DNA of 64,000 bases from Paramecium sonneborni (Eukaryota > Ciliophora > Oligohymenophorea > Peniculida > Parameciidae). Every line of letters begins with the position of its first letter. Within the stretch, counting starts at the first letter, position 1. Under the pieces are notes generated by a model. That model ran no database searches, was not told where the DNA came from, and saw only the letters and a list, made by a program, of their open reading frames with translations. The position numbers and the translations under genes are program-made. Where the stretch lies: NCBI GenBank assembly GCA_905182985.1, contig CAJJDN010000112.1, positions 262,678 to 326,677 on the forward strand, in the 5' to 3' direction. Of the stretch, positions 1 to 10,695 are shown one piece after another.

Positions 1-291
1 CTTATTAAAAATCTGGATATCTTGCAAAGAATAGATTAAATGTATTGGCTATAAGAACACCAAATAGTGGACATGCCTTTTAATAAAATGAGATTAAAAT
101 TTACTCTAATAAGAAGTGCTGGAGCATTAAGTTTCTTGAATAACCAAGAAGTTCCTAAACTTCCAATTACAGCAGATGAAACAGCTCCTCCATATGAAAC
201 TAATGATACAACTACATTTTACATGCTAACATTTAATTTGAAAATACATTAGAAGCATTTCTATTACAATAATTAAACATAAAGTTATAAG
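1..291 (-). pseudogene. Sideroflexin gene fragment (third copy, internal part)
   Basis: These 291 bases match 1343-1633 base for base, which is an internal piece of the sideroflexin gene described at 2012-3128. On the minus strand the piece carries the NRNAS segment, the third 23-nt intron and the SYGGAVSSA and CPLFG segments. It is cut on the left by the window edge and on the right by the single N at 292. It has no start or stop and cannot make a protein alone. The most likely reading is a redundant contig end and not a real third gene. Confidence 0.75.
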
Positions 292-292
292 N
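292..292. other. Single-N contig join
   Basis: A lone N separates the sideroflexin fragment at 1-291 from unrelated sequence starting at 293. The same kind of single N occurs at 2007 and 37575, each time beside a perfect direct duplication. It marks an assembly join of unknown true gap size. Confidence 0.85.
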
Positions 293-301
293 TATCAAAT
301 A

Positions 302-484
302 TCATTCGCCGAATAAATTATATTAAATTTGTTCATATGTATTTTTATAAAAATTATCTAAGTACTCTTTTGTATTTTCATCTTCAAAATCCTCTTTTAT
401 AATAAAATTTGCTTCAAAATTATAAGGGAGACAAATTAAGATGTAAACTTTTTAAGTAATTTTCTATAAAATTTAATAATTCAT
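302..484 (-). CDS. Small hypothetical protein, 60 aa
   Basis: A complete minus-strand reading frame of 60 codons runs from ATG at 484 to TGA at 302-304. The C-terminal half is acidic and coding-like (FEDENTKEYLDNFYKNTYE). It shows a faint resemblance to the BART domain of ARL2BP/CFAP36 proteins, but it is too short to claim that. It may be the last exon of a longer gene, although no clear upstream exon was seen. It lies downstream of the truncated sideroflexin copy on the same strand. Confidence 0.35.
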
Positions 485-929
485 TCTGCGTTATGATAAA
501 ATATTAATAATAAAAAAAAACACAATATTTATTATAGAATGATCTGAGGTTGCATAAAATTCTTTTTAATTTAAACTTAAAATATGTTGATTTACAATTT
601 TTTATTAAATAAATTGCATAATTTTTGGTGTGTATGTTGTTTGAATTTTTATAGCATATAATTTAATATTCCGATTAATAATTTATAAGTAATTATTTTT
701 ATATAGAATAAGGGCTTTTAAATTTTAAAAGTTGAGAAAATAAAGGAATGAAAATAAATTATGTTTCAAAGAGTTAAAAATTTGTAAAATTTTTGCTAGA
801 ATCTTTAATTGAAGATTATGAAGATATAAAGTGTTAATTATAAATATAAAACAAAATTTAATTAAAAATGAAAACAGAAACTAAGAATTTTTTAACTTTA
901 TGAAATGATTATATAAATTTATACAATTT
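485..929. other. AT-rich stretch without a visible gene
   Basis: No convincing reading frame was found on either strand between the small frame at 302-484 and the sideroflexin stop at 930. It would be the 3' flank of sideroflexin if contigs 293-2006 and 2008 onward are merged. Confidence 0.5.
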
Positions 930-2006
930 TCATAATCCCTTATTAAAAACTATTGTTTTAATCTTATTTCCTTTGCTGTTTGTTAAATTTTAATATTATG
1001 ATTCTAAATCTGTTGGATTAACCTTTAAATATTATGGGAATATTCCTATTCCAACAGAAAGACCACAATATAAGAAAAATCCAGATAAACCTAATTGTTT
1101 TATAAAAAATTACTTAAATCAAGTGCTAGACCTATTGCTCTACCTTAAGGATAACATCTAGCTTATTTCATATAATAAATGATAATAGGTGGAATAAACA
1201 TAGGTAATGGTAAAATATATCTAGTCACAAGAGTTCTAAAGAATGCAATTTTAGCTTTAAAATAATATTTAATAAATATTACCAGCTTCTTTAGATAATC
1301 CTGGTAATGGTTCTTGTGTTTCATCATCAAAAACTTAAATTCCTTATTAAAAATCTGGATATCTTGCAAAGAATAGATTAAATGTATTGGCTATAAGAAC
1401 ACCAAATAGTGGACATGCCTTTTAATAAAATGAGATTAAAATTTACTCTAATAAGAAGTGCTGGAGCATTAAGTTTCTTGAATAACCAAGAAGTTCCTAA
1501 ACTTCCAATTACAGCAGATGAAACAGCTCCTCCATATGAAACTAATGATACAACTACATTTTACATGCTAACATTTAATTTGAAAATACATTAGAAGCAT
1601 TTCTATTACAATAATTAAACATAAAGTTATAAGTTTGATTAGCAGATTGAGCTAACAATTAATTTATAGGCTAATAATTAATATCAGAATTACCGTTGGT
1701 GGTAATACAGCTAATCCAAAAGCTAATGGTACATTAACAGGAACAAATGTTGATGTTCTGAAAAGAATGTTAACAGGCTCTTTTAATTGTGGATGAATAT
1801 TTGAATCAACTACATATCTCATTTTCCATAATTATTCATCACTGTATTTTTTTCTTATTTATTCATCTTTATCAACGTTTTCTAATATTTTTCCATATTC
1901 ACTTAATTGCTCAGGAGAATAAAAAATATTGCTAATATTATATAAATTTAGTACGCAGGACTGATAATATTTTGAAAATGTTTGAGTCTTCCCCAATAAG
2001 TGGTTA
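926..2006. repeat. Direct duplication, copy 1 (1081 bp)
   Basis: Bases 926-2006 are repeated at 2008-3088 with an offset of exactly 1082 and no mismatch that I found. The copies abut on a single N (2007). A perfect duplication at a contig join points to an unmerged assembly overlap. Confidence 0.85.
930..2006 (-). pseudogene. Sideroflexin, second copy, 5'-truncated at the contig join
   Basis: This copy is identical over its whole length to the complete gene at 2012-3128, including introns and the TGA at 930-932. It stops abruptly at the N at 2007, so the start codon and the first dozen or so codons (up to the LTTYWGRLKHF segment) are missing. If the join is an assembly overlap, this is the same gene counted twice. 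If it is a real tandem copy, it is a 5'-truncated pseudogene. Confidence 0.75.
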
Positions 2007-2007
2007 N
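2007..2007. other. Single-N contig join inside a tandem duplication
   Basis: The N sits between the 5'-cut sideroflexin copy and the 3' end of the complete copy. The sequence to the right restarts at the position equivalent to 926. Confidence 0.85.
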
Positions 2008-3088
2008 ATTTTCATAATCCCTTATTAAAAACTATTGTTTTAATCTTATTTCCTTTGCTGTTTGTTAAATTTTAATATTATGATTCTAAATCTGTTGGAT
2101 TAACCTTTAAATATTATGGGAATATTCCTATTCCAACAGAAAGACCACAATATAAGAAAAATCCAGATAAACCTAATTGTTTTATAAAAAATTACTTAAA
2201 TCAAGTGCTAGACCTATTGCTCTACCTTAAGGATAACATCTAGCTTATTTCATATAATAAATGATAATAGGTGGAATAAACATAGGTAATGGTAAAATAT
2301 ATCTAGTCACAAGAGTTCTAAAGAATGCAATTTTAGCTTTAAAATAATATTTAATAAATATTACCAGCTTCTTTAGATAATCCTGGTAATGGTTCTTGTG
2401 TTTCATCATCAAAAACTTAAATTCCTTATTAAAAATCTGGATATCTTGCAAAGAATAGATTAAATGTATTGGCTATAAGAACACCAAATAGTGGACATGC
2501 CTTTTAATAAAATGAGATTAAAATTTACTCTAATAAGAAGTGCTGGAGCATTAAGTTTCTTGAATAACCAAGAAGTTCCTAAACTTCCAATTACAGCAGA
2601 TGAAACAGCTCCTCCATATGAAACTAATGATACAACTACATTTTACATGCTAACATTTAATTTGAAAATACATTAGAAGCATTTCTATTACAATAATTAA
2701 ACATAAAGTTATAAGTTTGATTAGCAGATTGAGCTAACAATTAATTTATAGGCTAATAATTAATATCAGAATTACCGTTGGTGGTAATACAGCTAATCCA
2801 AAAGCTAATGGTACATTAACAGGAACAAATGTTGATGTTCTGAAAAGAATGTTAACAGGCTCTTTTAATTGTGGATGAATATTTGAATCAACTACATATC
2901 TCATTTTCCATAATTATTCATCACTGTATTTTTTTCTTATTTATTCATCTTTATCAACGTTTTCTAATATTTTTCCATATTCACTTAATTGCTCAGGAGA
3001 ATAAAAAATATTGCTAATATTATATAAATTTAGTACGCAGGACTGATAATATTTTGAAAATGTTTGAGTCTTCCCCAATAAGTGGTTA
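2008..3088. repeat. Direct duplication, copy 2 (1081 bp)
   Basis: Second copy of the 926-2006 block. It continues past 3088 into the true 5' end of the sideroflexin gene, so this is the copy to keep. Confidence 0.85.
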
Positions 3089-3128
3089 AATCCTCTGCTG
3101 AATCTTCTGTATTAGTATATCTCTTCAT
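2012..3128 (-). CDS. Sideroflexin (mitochondrial amino-acid/serine carrier family), complete
   Basis: Sideroflexins are multi-pass inner mitochondrial membrane proteins; the family includes serine importers for one-carbon metabolism. ATG is at 3128 and TGA at 2012-2014. Six introns of 23 or 28 nt (for example 3014-3036, 2753-2775, 2624-2646) leave 322 residues, the normal family length. Family landmarks appear in order: TTYWGRLKHF near the N-terminus, NVPLAFGLAVLPPT, an INQLLAQSANQTYN-like segment with NYCNRNAS, SYGGAVSSAVIGS, ACPLFGVLIANTFNLFF, then GIQVFDDET and GLSKEA, and the hydrophobic segment LPLPMFIPPIIIYY. The substrate cannot be told from sequence. The identification is secure; the copy number (one, two or three) is not. 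Confidence 0.9.
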
Positions 3129-3390
3129 TAATAAATAATAATGTAAATAAATATTTAATATTACGTCATTTTTATATCCTTAATATTATATTTATTTTAT
3201 ATAAATTATCAATTCTTTTTCCTTTTTTACGTTAAGGTTTTTAAAGATTCTCCTTATTTTTCTTAAAAATTATCTGAAATCTACTTATTATTATATATCT
3301 ACCATATTTATTAAAAACTAAAAATATATTAAATATTACTTCTTCATTTTTATCATTTAATTCTAAATTTATATTTTGAAATTAATTAGA

Positions 3391-3845
3391 TCATAGATTA
3401 TTTTCTTATAATTCAGGTTGCTTCCTTAATAATATTTCTTTTATATAAAAATCATCAAAATCTAAATAACCTTTTTATTCTTTTGATTATCCTTAAGTTT
3501 AAATAACTTCAATTTAAATTTTCATAATTTTTAATTGAAGTTCTAATGCAAACTATATTAGTCCTTTTTTCGTCTTTTAATTTAACTACCAATTATCTGA
3601 TTGAATATCATAACGTTTGTCTTTCAATATATAGCTTATTACTTAATATTGAAATATGTATATATTTAATAAATTTTATTATTTTTTTACCTTTTTTTTA
3701 ATTCTCTTCTAAAGCATTTATTTTAATTTATAATCTATGGTTTAAATACTTTCTTAACACAATTCAATTCTTTTTGTTTTTGCTTTTATATTCTCAACAT
3801 AACTTATTTTTTAAATTCAATAATTTTATCTCTTCCATAGAGCAT
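3391..3845 (-). CDS. Hypothetical Gln/Lys-rich protein, exon structure uncertain
   Basis: On the minus strand an ATG at 3845 opens a basic frame (RDKIIEFKKQVMLRIQKQ...). A second open segment (KDKRYDIQSDNWQLNQKT..., then GYLDFDDFYIKEILLR) runs to TGA at 3391-3393. The two lie in different phases, so an intron near 3640-3690 is needed, but its exact borders were not clear. It is charged and coiled-coil-like, with no recognised domain. It sits upstream of sideroflexin on the same strand. Confidence 0.35.
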
Positions 3846-3918
3846 ATTAAGATTTTGCTTAATACATTTTATATTTTGGTTTATTATGGTTAAAAGATCG
3901 TTTTAATAAACTTAGAAA

Positions 3919-5020
3919 ATGATGTAAAAGTATATCATACTATTTTAGGTAATAAAAACTTAATGTAAGATTAATTAATAAGAACCTTTGATAGTCAAGT
4001 TGAATAATTTATCTAAAGATTATTTCTCTGTCTTATGGAAAGAGGGTTTATTAAAAATATTCAAATTAGGGAACAGTTTAGAACCATTATTATTTATTGA
4101 AATAGGTACTTATGAAAATTATGAACTATTTTATATGTATAAGAAAACAACTATACTATTTTCGAATCAAGATAGTATTATTCGATATGTTTATGAAAAG
4201 GAATTAATAAATAATATGAAATAAAGATAAATAATATATACTCTATATTACAAGGAGAAAGATTAACGATTGTATATGATAACATAAGTAATCCTAAATT
4301 AAAATAGATAAGCAATATTGAAAATCAAAAATTTAAATCCTTATACCAATAAGAATGATTATTAAAATTTAATGAACTGCTACAATTAAAATAAGTTGAA
4401 TAAGATAAAAATAAGTAGCATACAAATGCTACTCCAATTGCTTTCTATGATTTAGCATATTTTAATAACCAAAGTTCTAATCTGAAATAAGAAAAAATTG
4501 AGCCAAAAAAGATTACAAAAGATTAAATATGGAATAGCAGAATCTGTTAATACTTTGTAACTGGAATAATTATAAGAGTTATAACATTTTATAGTTGATA
4601 AATTGATAAATTATTTAGAATAGACTAAAACTATTCAGATTGGATAAAAGCTATAGTAGGAAGAGGAGTTGGAGATTTCTCTAAATAATATTATCTTTTA
4701 GAAGAAAGAACAAAGTCAATTAATTCATAAATTAGAGACTATATGTTCAAAGATATAATTTAATAGATTGACACAGAAACCAAAATAAGATAAAAATTAT
4801 AGAAAATAGGAACACACTATTTATGAAGAACAATAGGCCGATATTTTAATTACTTAAGGAAATCTCTCTTAAAAACAAATTAATGAAAACAATAATTATG
4901 GTGAAGATTAGACAAACCAAATTGAAGATGATTTCAATTAAGTTTATATTAAAGTAAGATTATATTTATTTATAGCACAAATAAACACTTATATAAAGAT
5001 ATAGAAGAGGAAGGATATGA
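3919..5020 (+). pseudogene. Unknown protein with small head and coiled-coil tail; frame broken
   Basis: The frame opens at ATG-ATG (3919/3922). The first 100 codons look like a folded head (KLNNLSKDYFSVLWKEGLL, LFIEIGTYENYELFYMYKK). A 20-nt intron near 4287-4306 carries it into a Gln/Lys-rich coiled coil (LQLEQLQELQHF, GQKLQQEEELE). It appears to end after a 22-nt intron with TGA at 5018-5020. Two defects remain: an in-frame TGA at 4356-4358, and a one-base phase change near the A-runs around 4490-4515. Either these are sequencing errors in homopolymers or the gene is decaying. Function is not recognised. It is convergent with the next gene, 51 bp away. Confidence 0.4.
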
Positions 5021-5071
5021 TTAAGAAGATTTAAAATTTTGATTAATTATTTAAACTTGTATATACATCAA

Positions 5072-6032
5072 TCAAATTATCAATTTGCTATAACTAAAAT
5101 CTTTAAGTGTAATATCTGTTTTTAAATCTAAAACAAGGGAATTTAATTATGGAATTTTATTCAGATTTTGTTGTAATAAATTTACTTAATTGATTACCTA
5201 TTCATAAGGATCTTCACTTTATTATTTGAATAGTTTTACTGATTGAATAAAGTCATCATTTTGATTCAGTCTGTTTTCAAAATCATCTTTATAAACTAAG
5301 CTTGTTTAAACTAGTTAATCAATATCATTTCTGATTTATTTTATTTGAAACTTCAATTAATTAAAGAAAATAAATACATCAACTTTTTCATTGAATTCAG
5401 CTTATATAATTTAACATTTCATTTTTAATTAATCTTAAGTGTTATCTAAGTATTCTTATAACTATAACTTTGATTATTCTGCTTGATGTTTAACTTTCTA
5501 GATAATTAAAATTGAATACATGAAATAATTGCATTTATTAGAGAATCAGATTTCCTATTAATTCACTTTACTAATTATCTTTCTTTAGGAATACTAAAAT
5601 AGGTTAATCAATAAATTCATTCAATTTAACATTTTAATCATGTTTACATTAGTAAATTTTATATTTACATTCTCTACATAATAAATGAGTATCACACTTT
5701 GGTATACAGCAAATATACTATACTGTTCTCTTTCTTTATTAAGTTTTATTAAAATGTTTAATGCATGAGTGATGTGATGGTGATTATTTTGGAGAGTCTG
5801 AAAAATCTCTCTCTCTTGATCTAGATGTTTAAGCATTTGATCTTCGAGTTGAATGTCTTTAAAAATAATTATCAAATCTATAAGAATGTTATTTTGATTC
5901 TTCAGTAGGTTCCCAAAGTGAATTCATATCAGATCTTCTTGTTGTTAATACTTTGACTAAATTGAGACTAGCTTTACTAGATTTAATATTTTTATTGAGG
6001 GAATGTGGTTTATTCTGAATATTTTCCTTCAT
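5072..6032 (-). CDS. B-box-like zinc-finger protein with coiled-coil C-terminus
   Basis: ATG at 6032 and TGA at 5072-5074, with one 22-nt intron (5498-5519), give 312 residues. The N-terminal 80 residues are Ser/Arg-rich and probably disordered. Residues about 95-130 carry closely spaced Cys/His pairs (CCIPKCDTHLLCRECKYKIY followed by CKH) in a B-box-like zinc-binding pattern. The rest is charged, Gln-rich and predicted helical, as in RBCC/TRIM-like proteins but without a RING. It may act as a scaffold or a ubiquitin-related factor, but the sequence shows only a probable zinc site plus coiled coil. Confidence 0.6.
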
Positions 6033-6121
6033 TAGATTGACGTGTATGATTGGAGATTTATCTCTTTTTTACATTCGTTAAAAAATATAAATTTATATAT
6101 AATTTTACAAACATAAAAATA

Positions 6122-9100
6122 ATGCAAGAAAAACCTCAATTAATATTGTGTACGGAAGAAAATATGGATGATTACAAAGATCCTAATTTAGAGGAAAGTG
6201 TTGAATTTGTTGAAATAAAACAGGATTTTTGCGATTCAAGACCTTAAAGACATAGTCTGCCTGAAAGTTTAAGTTAAAACATTTTGACATAAATTTAAGA
6301 ACTTCATGAGTTCTTGCCTCATAAGGAAAAGTAAATTAAGGAACAATAAATTAAGGAATAATAAATTAAGAAAAAAGAAAATAGGAAATTTACAATAAGA
6401 GTTTATTATTTTGTAAAGAGATTTCTTACTAAATTGTCAGTGAGTAGAAGACATAAGTTATTCTTTAAGAGTATTCATTTTCAAATTGTTGGTGATAAAG
6501 CAAGTGGAGAATTATAAAAATTAGGGCAGAATAAAAAGACAGATAAAAAAAGAAAAAGGCAATAAAATACATTTACATGTTATAATCCTTTGACTGGTCT
6601 TTTAAAATTATTACCAATAATTTATCCTCAATCAGTATCAAAAATAATATGGGATTTGTGTTTATGTATAATATTAATTTACTTTTTTATAATGATTCCA
6701 TTAGAACTGGCTTTTAATAATTCTTTAATGTTTTTACAATCAATTTGGCTAACTGTACCATTTTATTTATTTCTAATAATTGATTACTTAATGAAGATGA
6801 ATACAGTTTACTATGAATATGGACAACCAATAGTTGATAGATCATTAATTTTTAATAATTATTTAAAGTAGGGATTATTGATAGACGGTATTTCCTTATT
6901 GGTATTACTTTGTGGATTTTTTAATGATTATTTCATTTAAAGTAGATGGTTAAATCTTTCATTGATATTATTTATAACTCAATACCATTATTTTGCTTAA
7001 GTAGTAAGAAACATGGAAGAATCCATTCATTTAAGCAAGACATAATCTTCAATCGTGAATTTAGCAAAATTAATATTCACAATCCTTTATTTTCTCCATA
7101 TATATAGTTGTCTTTGGTACTTTATAGGTTCCTATGCTAATGAAATAGGAATGGTTAATTGGTTAGATAGTAGACATTTATCAGAGGCACCCTATGAAAC
7201 ATAATATTTAGAAGCTTTCTATTTCTCAACAGTAACAATGATTAGTGTAGGATATGGAGACATAGTTCCTTTAAGTAATAAGCAAAAGTATTTTAGACGC
7301 CTTAGAGAAGATTTGTACAATCCTTTTTATGTTTACTACTTGTGTGTAATTGTCATTCAGTGTTAATACAGTTGGAGAGATTTTAAATTCAATTAGTTTG
7401 TCAACTGAAAATACTACTGAAAAGATTCGAATTATCAACAAATTTATGAATAGAAAAAAAATCAGTTTCGAATTGCAATACTAGTAATTAAATAAAATAG
7501 TAATCATAGAATAAGAGAATATATTAAAATATATTGGAGTCAATAATTGTAATAAGAAAATGAAGAAGAAGAAAAATTAATTACTTCGTTATCAGAGAAT
7601 CTTAAAAATAAATTAATACATGAAGCTAATTTCTCTATCATTGAAAAATGTGATTTATTTTAATAAACTTTTTCTACTGATACTAAATAAAAACTTATTA
7701 AGTTATTCAAAACTGTATTAATAACACCTGAATAAACTATAACTTGTGAATTACCTTAATTTAATGAACCTTGTTTATGTTTTATTGATTAAGGAACCTT
7801 GAATATTTGTGCAAATATTACTGATCGTTCTGAAGGTATAACATTTTCTTAAGGATAATTCTTTGGTTTAGAAGAATTGCTTACAGGATAATAACCTTAA
7901 TTATAATTATAATCTTTATCATTTGTTAAATTATTAATTCTAACCAGAACTGATTTTATTAATACTTTAAGGGATAATCCTAAAGATTATGAATCATTTT
8001 GTTAAATGAAAGATGAAATACTATTACATTAAAGAGATTCTAAAACTAAATGTAAATCTTGTAATTGCATGGGACATGATATTCAAAATTGCCCTATAGT
8101 TCATTATGTAATTGATAAAGAAAGAGTTATTAAATCTTATCAATTTTAATCTGAATAAATAAGGGTTCCAGGAATGAGAAATAGATGCCGAATAAGAAAT
8201 TAATTTAATGCCATTTTTGATTAATGGTTTTTATAAGAAATTGCTTCCATGATGAAAAATCATGAAGATTTACCTATTGTATAATTTTATGGAATATAAT
8301 GTTTGGATGATACTGATATCAAATCCCCATAATAACCAATACTTTAATCTAAAGATTCTCTTATGACTAATGATCGTGGATCATTTTGCTTTGTTGATTA
8401 AGTCATACAAAATTCAGTCAGTCCTTCACCTCCAAAAACATTTGACCATTCAATTTTTCGTAAAATTTTTATTCTAATTAGATCCTTAAAGTAAAGTTTC
8501 AAGAAAAAATTATCCAAAATAAAGTATTAGAATTAAAAATTTTGGAATTAAAATTAAATTTCAAAAAATTATTAAAAAAGTTATGAAAATGCAAAATTAT
8601 TCTAAAGCATTCACTAGATAAAATGATATAGAATCTAACCATAGATTCAATAAAAACATTAAATTTATTGTAGATAATTATTTTAAAACTAATTCTTTAA
8701 AAGATTATTTAAATAAAGTTGAATATGAAAATCTTTATTTCCTCAGAATGAAATGCCATTTAATTTAATTTTCAGAAATTATTTTATCAAAGCCTTTTGA
8801 GATATAAAAAGAATATTCAATATATTAAGTACATAACAATTTATCGCATGTAATAAAGAAAACAGATGTATATTTAGAACAATAAAAGAGTAGAATATTG
8901 ATAAAATAGGAAACTCCAAAAAATGATAAATTGATATAATTAAATTAGGAAGAAAGAAAGGTTGTGTTAAGAGATAGTCTTATTAGATATCTTTCTTATC
9001 CAAATATGTACTTTTAAAAATATTTTGACAAAAATGAACCAAATGAAACTCCTCAATCAATAGGATAAAAGAAAGCAAGAGCACTATTTAAAGCATATAA

Positions 9101-9218
9101 GAAAAGATAAATAATGAGACAAAATGCGTTTCTTTTACCTCCAGTAAAAAAAAATGATTCAAAAAGAACAAAATCTTCTTTAGCAGTTGGGATAAATGTG
9201 ATAGTGCCTGAAAATTGA
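6122..9218 (+). CDS. Voltage-gated K+ channel, EAG/CNG-like, with CNBD-type C-terminus
   Basis: Forms a plasma-membrane K+ pore. ATG at 6122, TGA at 9216-9218; introns at 7275-7296, 7484-7509 and 8460-8481 leave 1008 residues. A hydrophilic N-terminus is followed by six membrane segments from about residue 165. The pore motif is TMISVGYGDIVP (about residues 372-383), so GYG gives K+ selectivity. A C-linker (ISFELQYQIREYIKIYW) and a degenerate cyclic-nucleotide-binding region follow, then a CCHC-like knuckle, CKSCNCMGHDIQNC (about residue 627). The long basic tail after the third intron has no known domain; it could belong to a separate downstream gene, but no stop intervenes. The start is the first ATG after the minus-strand gene at 5072-6032. 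Confidence 0.85.
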
Positions 9219-9232
9219 TTTAATTAATTGAT

Positions 9233-9256
9233 AAATAATAATAATAATAATAATAA
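9233..9256. repeat. AAT trinucleotide run
   Basis: A short run of AAT units sits just after the K+ channel stop. It is a simple microsatellite in the 79-bp intergenic gap, with no evident regulatory role. Confidence 0.7.
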
Positions 9257-9296
9257 GTTTAATATTATAAAAATAGTAAATTAATAATATAATAGA

Positions 9297-10099
9297 ATGT
9301 AATATGATCGTTCACTTTTGACTGTCGATATTCAAGGTGCTTAACCTAAATCTAGAAATGCTTATATGAATCGATTGTTACCAAATTAAATGAGATTTGA
9401 AGAGCAAATTAGAGTTTAGTAATGAATATAAAGTCATGAAAGACAATAAAATCCGAAATAAGATTATAAATTTGGAAGAAGAAGATATTAACATGATTTT
9501 CATCATTTTTGCAATATATGTATTCCTTAAGGAGAGGAACATTTTGAAAAATCAAATAAGAAACACTTTGTAATTCCTGAAGGTGAGATTAAATAATATA
9601 GAGCTTTAGAGAATTATTATGATTAACCTAAGTATTAAATAGTTATTGATAAAGATAAATTGAGATAGATAGATTGTTATGTACAAATGATATAGATGGA
9701 GCAGTTCCAGGTTCTTTGTAGAGTAAGGCTGTACGTAATTAAGAGATGGCTTAGAAATTGAGAATATAGAGAGAAGAATAAAGAATTTAAAAGAAAAGAG
9801 CTTTATATTAATCATAATTAAATTAAAGTTATGATTAATAAGAGGATTCTCCATAACCTTAAAGAAAAAAATCATACTCAGTTCAAATATCTCCTGTTTA
9901 ATAATAAGAATAAAAGACTTAAGCTTATGAATATCTGAATAAACCTTTAAAACTACCTCCAATAAGTGATAGAATAACAACATTCACAAATCCAACAAGC
10001 AGCAAGATTTAACTGAAATAGAATCATCTTAGAGTTTTAGATTAGGATAATACATGGCAATAAATATAAAAGTAACCAGCATTGAGATTATTTCTTTGA
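9297..10099 (+). CDS. Hypothetical Gln/Ser-rich protein with Cys/His patch
   Basis: The frame from ATG at 9297 to TGA at 10097-10099 gives 254 residues if a 15-nt segment (9419-9433) and a 23-nt segment ending near 9651 are spliced out. The first removal is needed because an in-frame TGA sits at 9423-9425. The N-terminus has an Arg/Tyr-rich stretch, a HDFHHFCNICIPQGEEHF patch that could bind metal, then IEIDRLLCTNDIDGAVPGS. The C-terminal half is basic and Pro/Ser-rich. No family is recognised. Its stop lies only 5 bp from the stop of the convergent gene. Confidence 0.5.
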
Positions 10100-10104
10100 T
10101 ATAT

Positions 10105-10674
10105 TCATGAATAAAATTCCTATTGTTATTATTTATTTGATCTAAGATAATGTTAAGGTAGATTCCACTTTACGTATTTTTTCTATTAAATTTATTCTGT
10201 TGATTTTTTTAATACTCCTTTATCCATACTTTACATTTTAGGTCTATTGATAGTTCCTATATCTGATAAAGAAAGTGGAGTTGAACTCTACTCTACATTA
10301 TTAGAGAGGTTCTTATCAGTATCAGCTTCAAAGATATATAACGATCTTGACTTAATGAAAGTTGGACGTGGTTTCGACTTCTTTCTTTATTTTAATGATT
10401 CAGTTGTAATGTTACAGTAATCAGATTATAAATAAACAGATTTATCAGAATTAGATGATTTACTTCTACTTGTTGGTTTACGCGTTGATGAAAACTTTGA
10501 TTATCTTTCTGATGAATCTCCAGGAGAACGCTTTTTAGAACGATTTCTTGTTGATTATTCTGTAAATCGATTGCTTCTATTTGTACGGATTTCATTTTAA
10601 TCACAAGAACAATCGCAAGAAATATAATTAATGTAACATTGACATTAACATTTTCCTATCGTAATCGTTCCCAT
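10105..10674 (-). CDS. Ser/Arg-rich hypothetical protein with N-terminal Cys cluster
   Basis: A single-exon frame of 189 residues, ATG at 10674, TGA at 10105-10107. The N-terminus carries closely spaced cysteines (CQCQCYINYISCDCSCDQN). The centre is rich in Ser, Arg and Lys (KKRSPGDSSER, STRKPTSRSKSS), which suggests a disordered, phosphorylatable region, possibly nucleic-acid-binding. The tail is Gln-rich. No domain is recognised. It follows the VAP gene on the same strand after 21 bp. Confidence 0.55.
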
Positions 10675-10695
10675 TTTATTTATAATTTTAATTAA

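Noticed and set aside
67..252. Plus-strand 61-codon frame, repeated at 1409-1594 and 2491-2676
   Set aside because: It lies antisense to the sideroflexin coding exons and introns; the minus strand gives the conserved protein. Its triplication only reflects the duplicated contig ends.
1163..1369. Minus-strand 68-codon frame, repeated at 2245-2451
   Set aside because: It is a wrong-phase reading of sideroflexin exons; the correct phase gives family motifs after intron removal.
3919..4224. Possible XRCC4/XLF-like head domain
   Set aside because: The head-plus-coiled-coil layout is suggestive, but no specific motif was recognised and the frame is broken.
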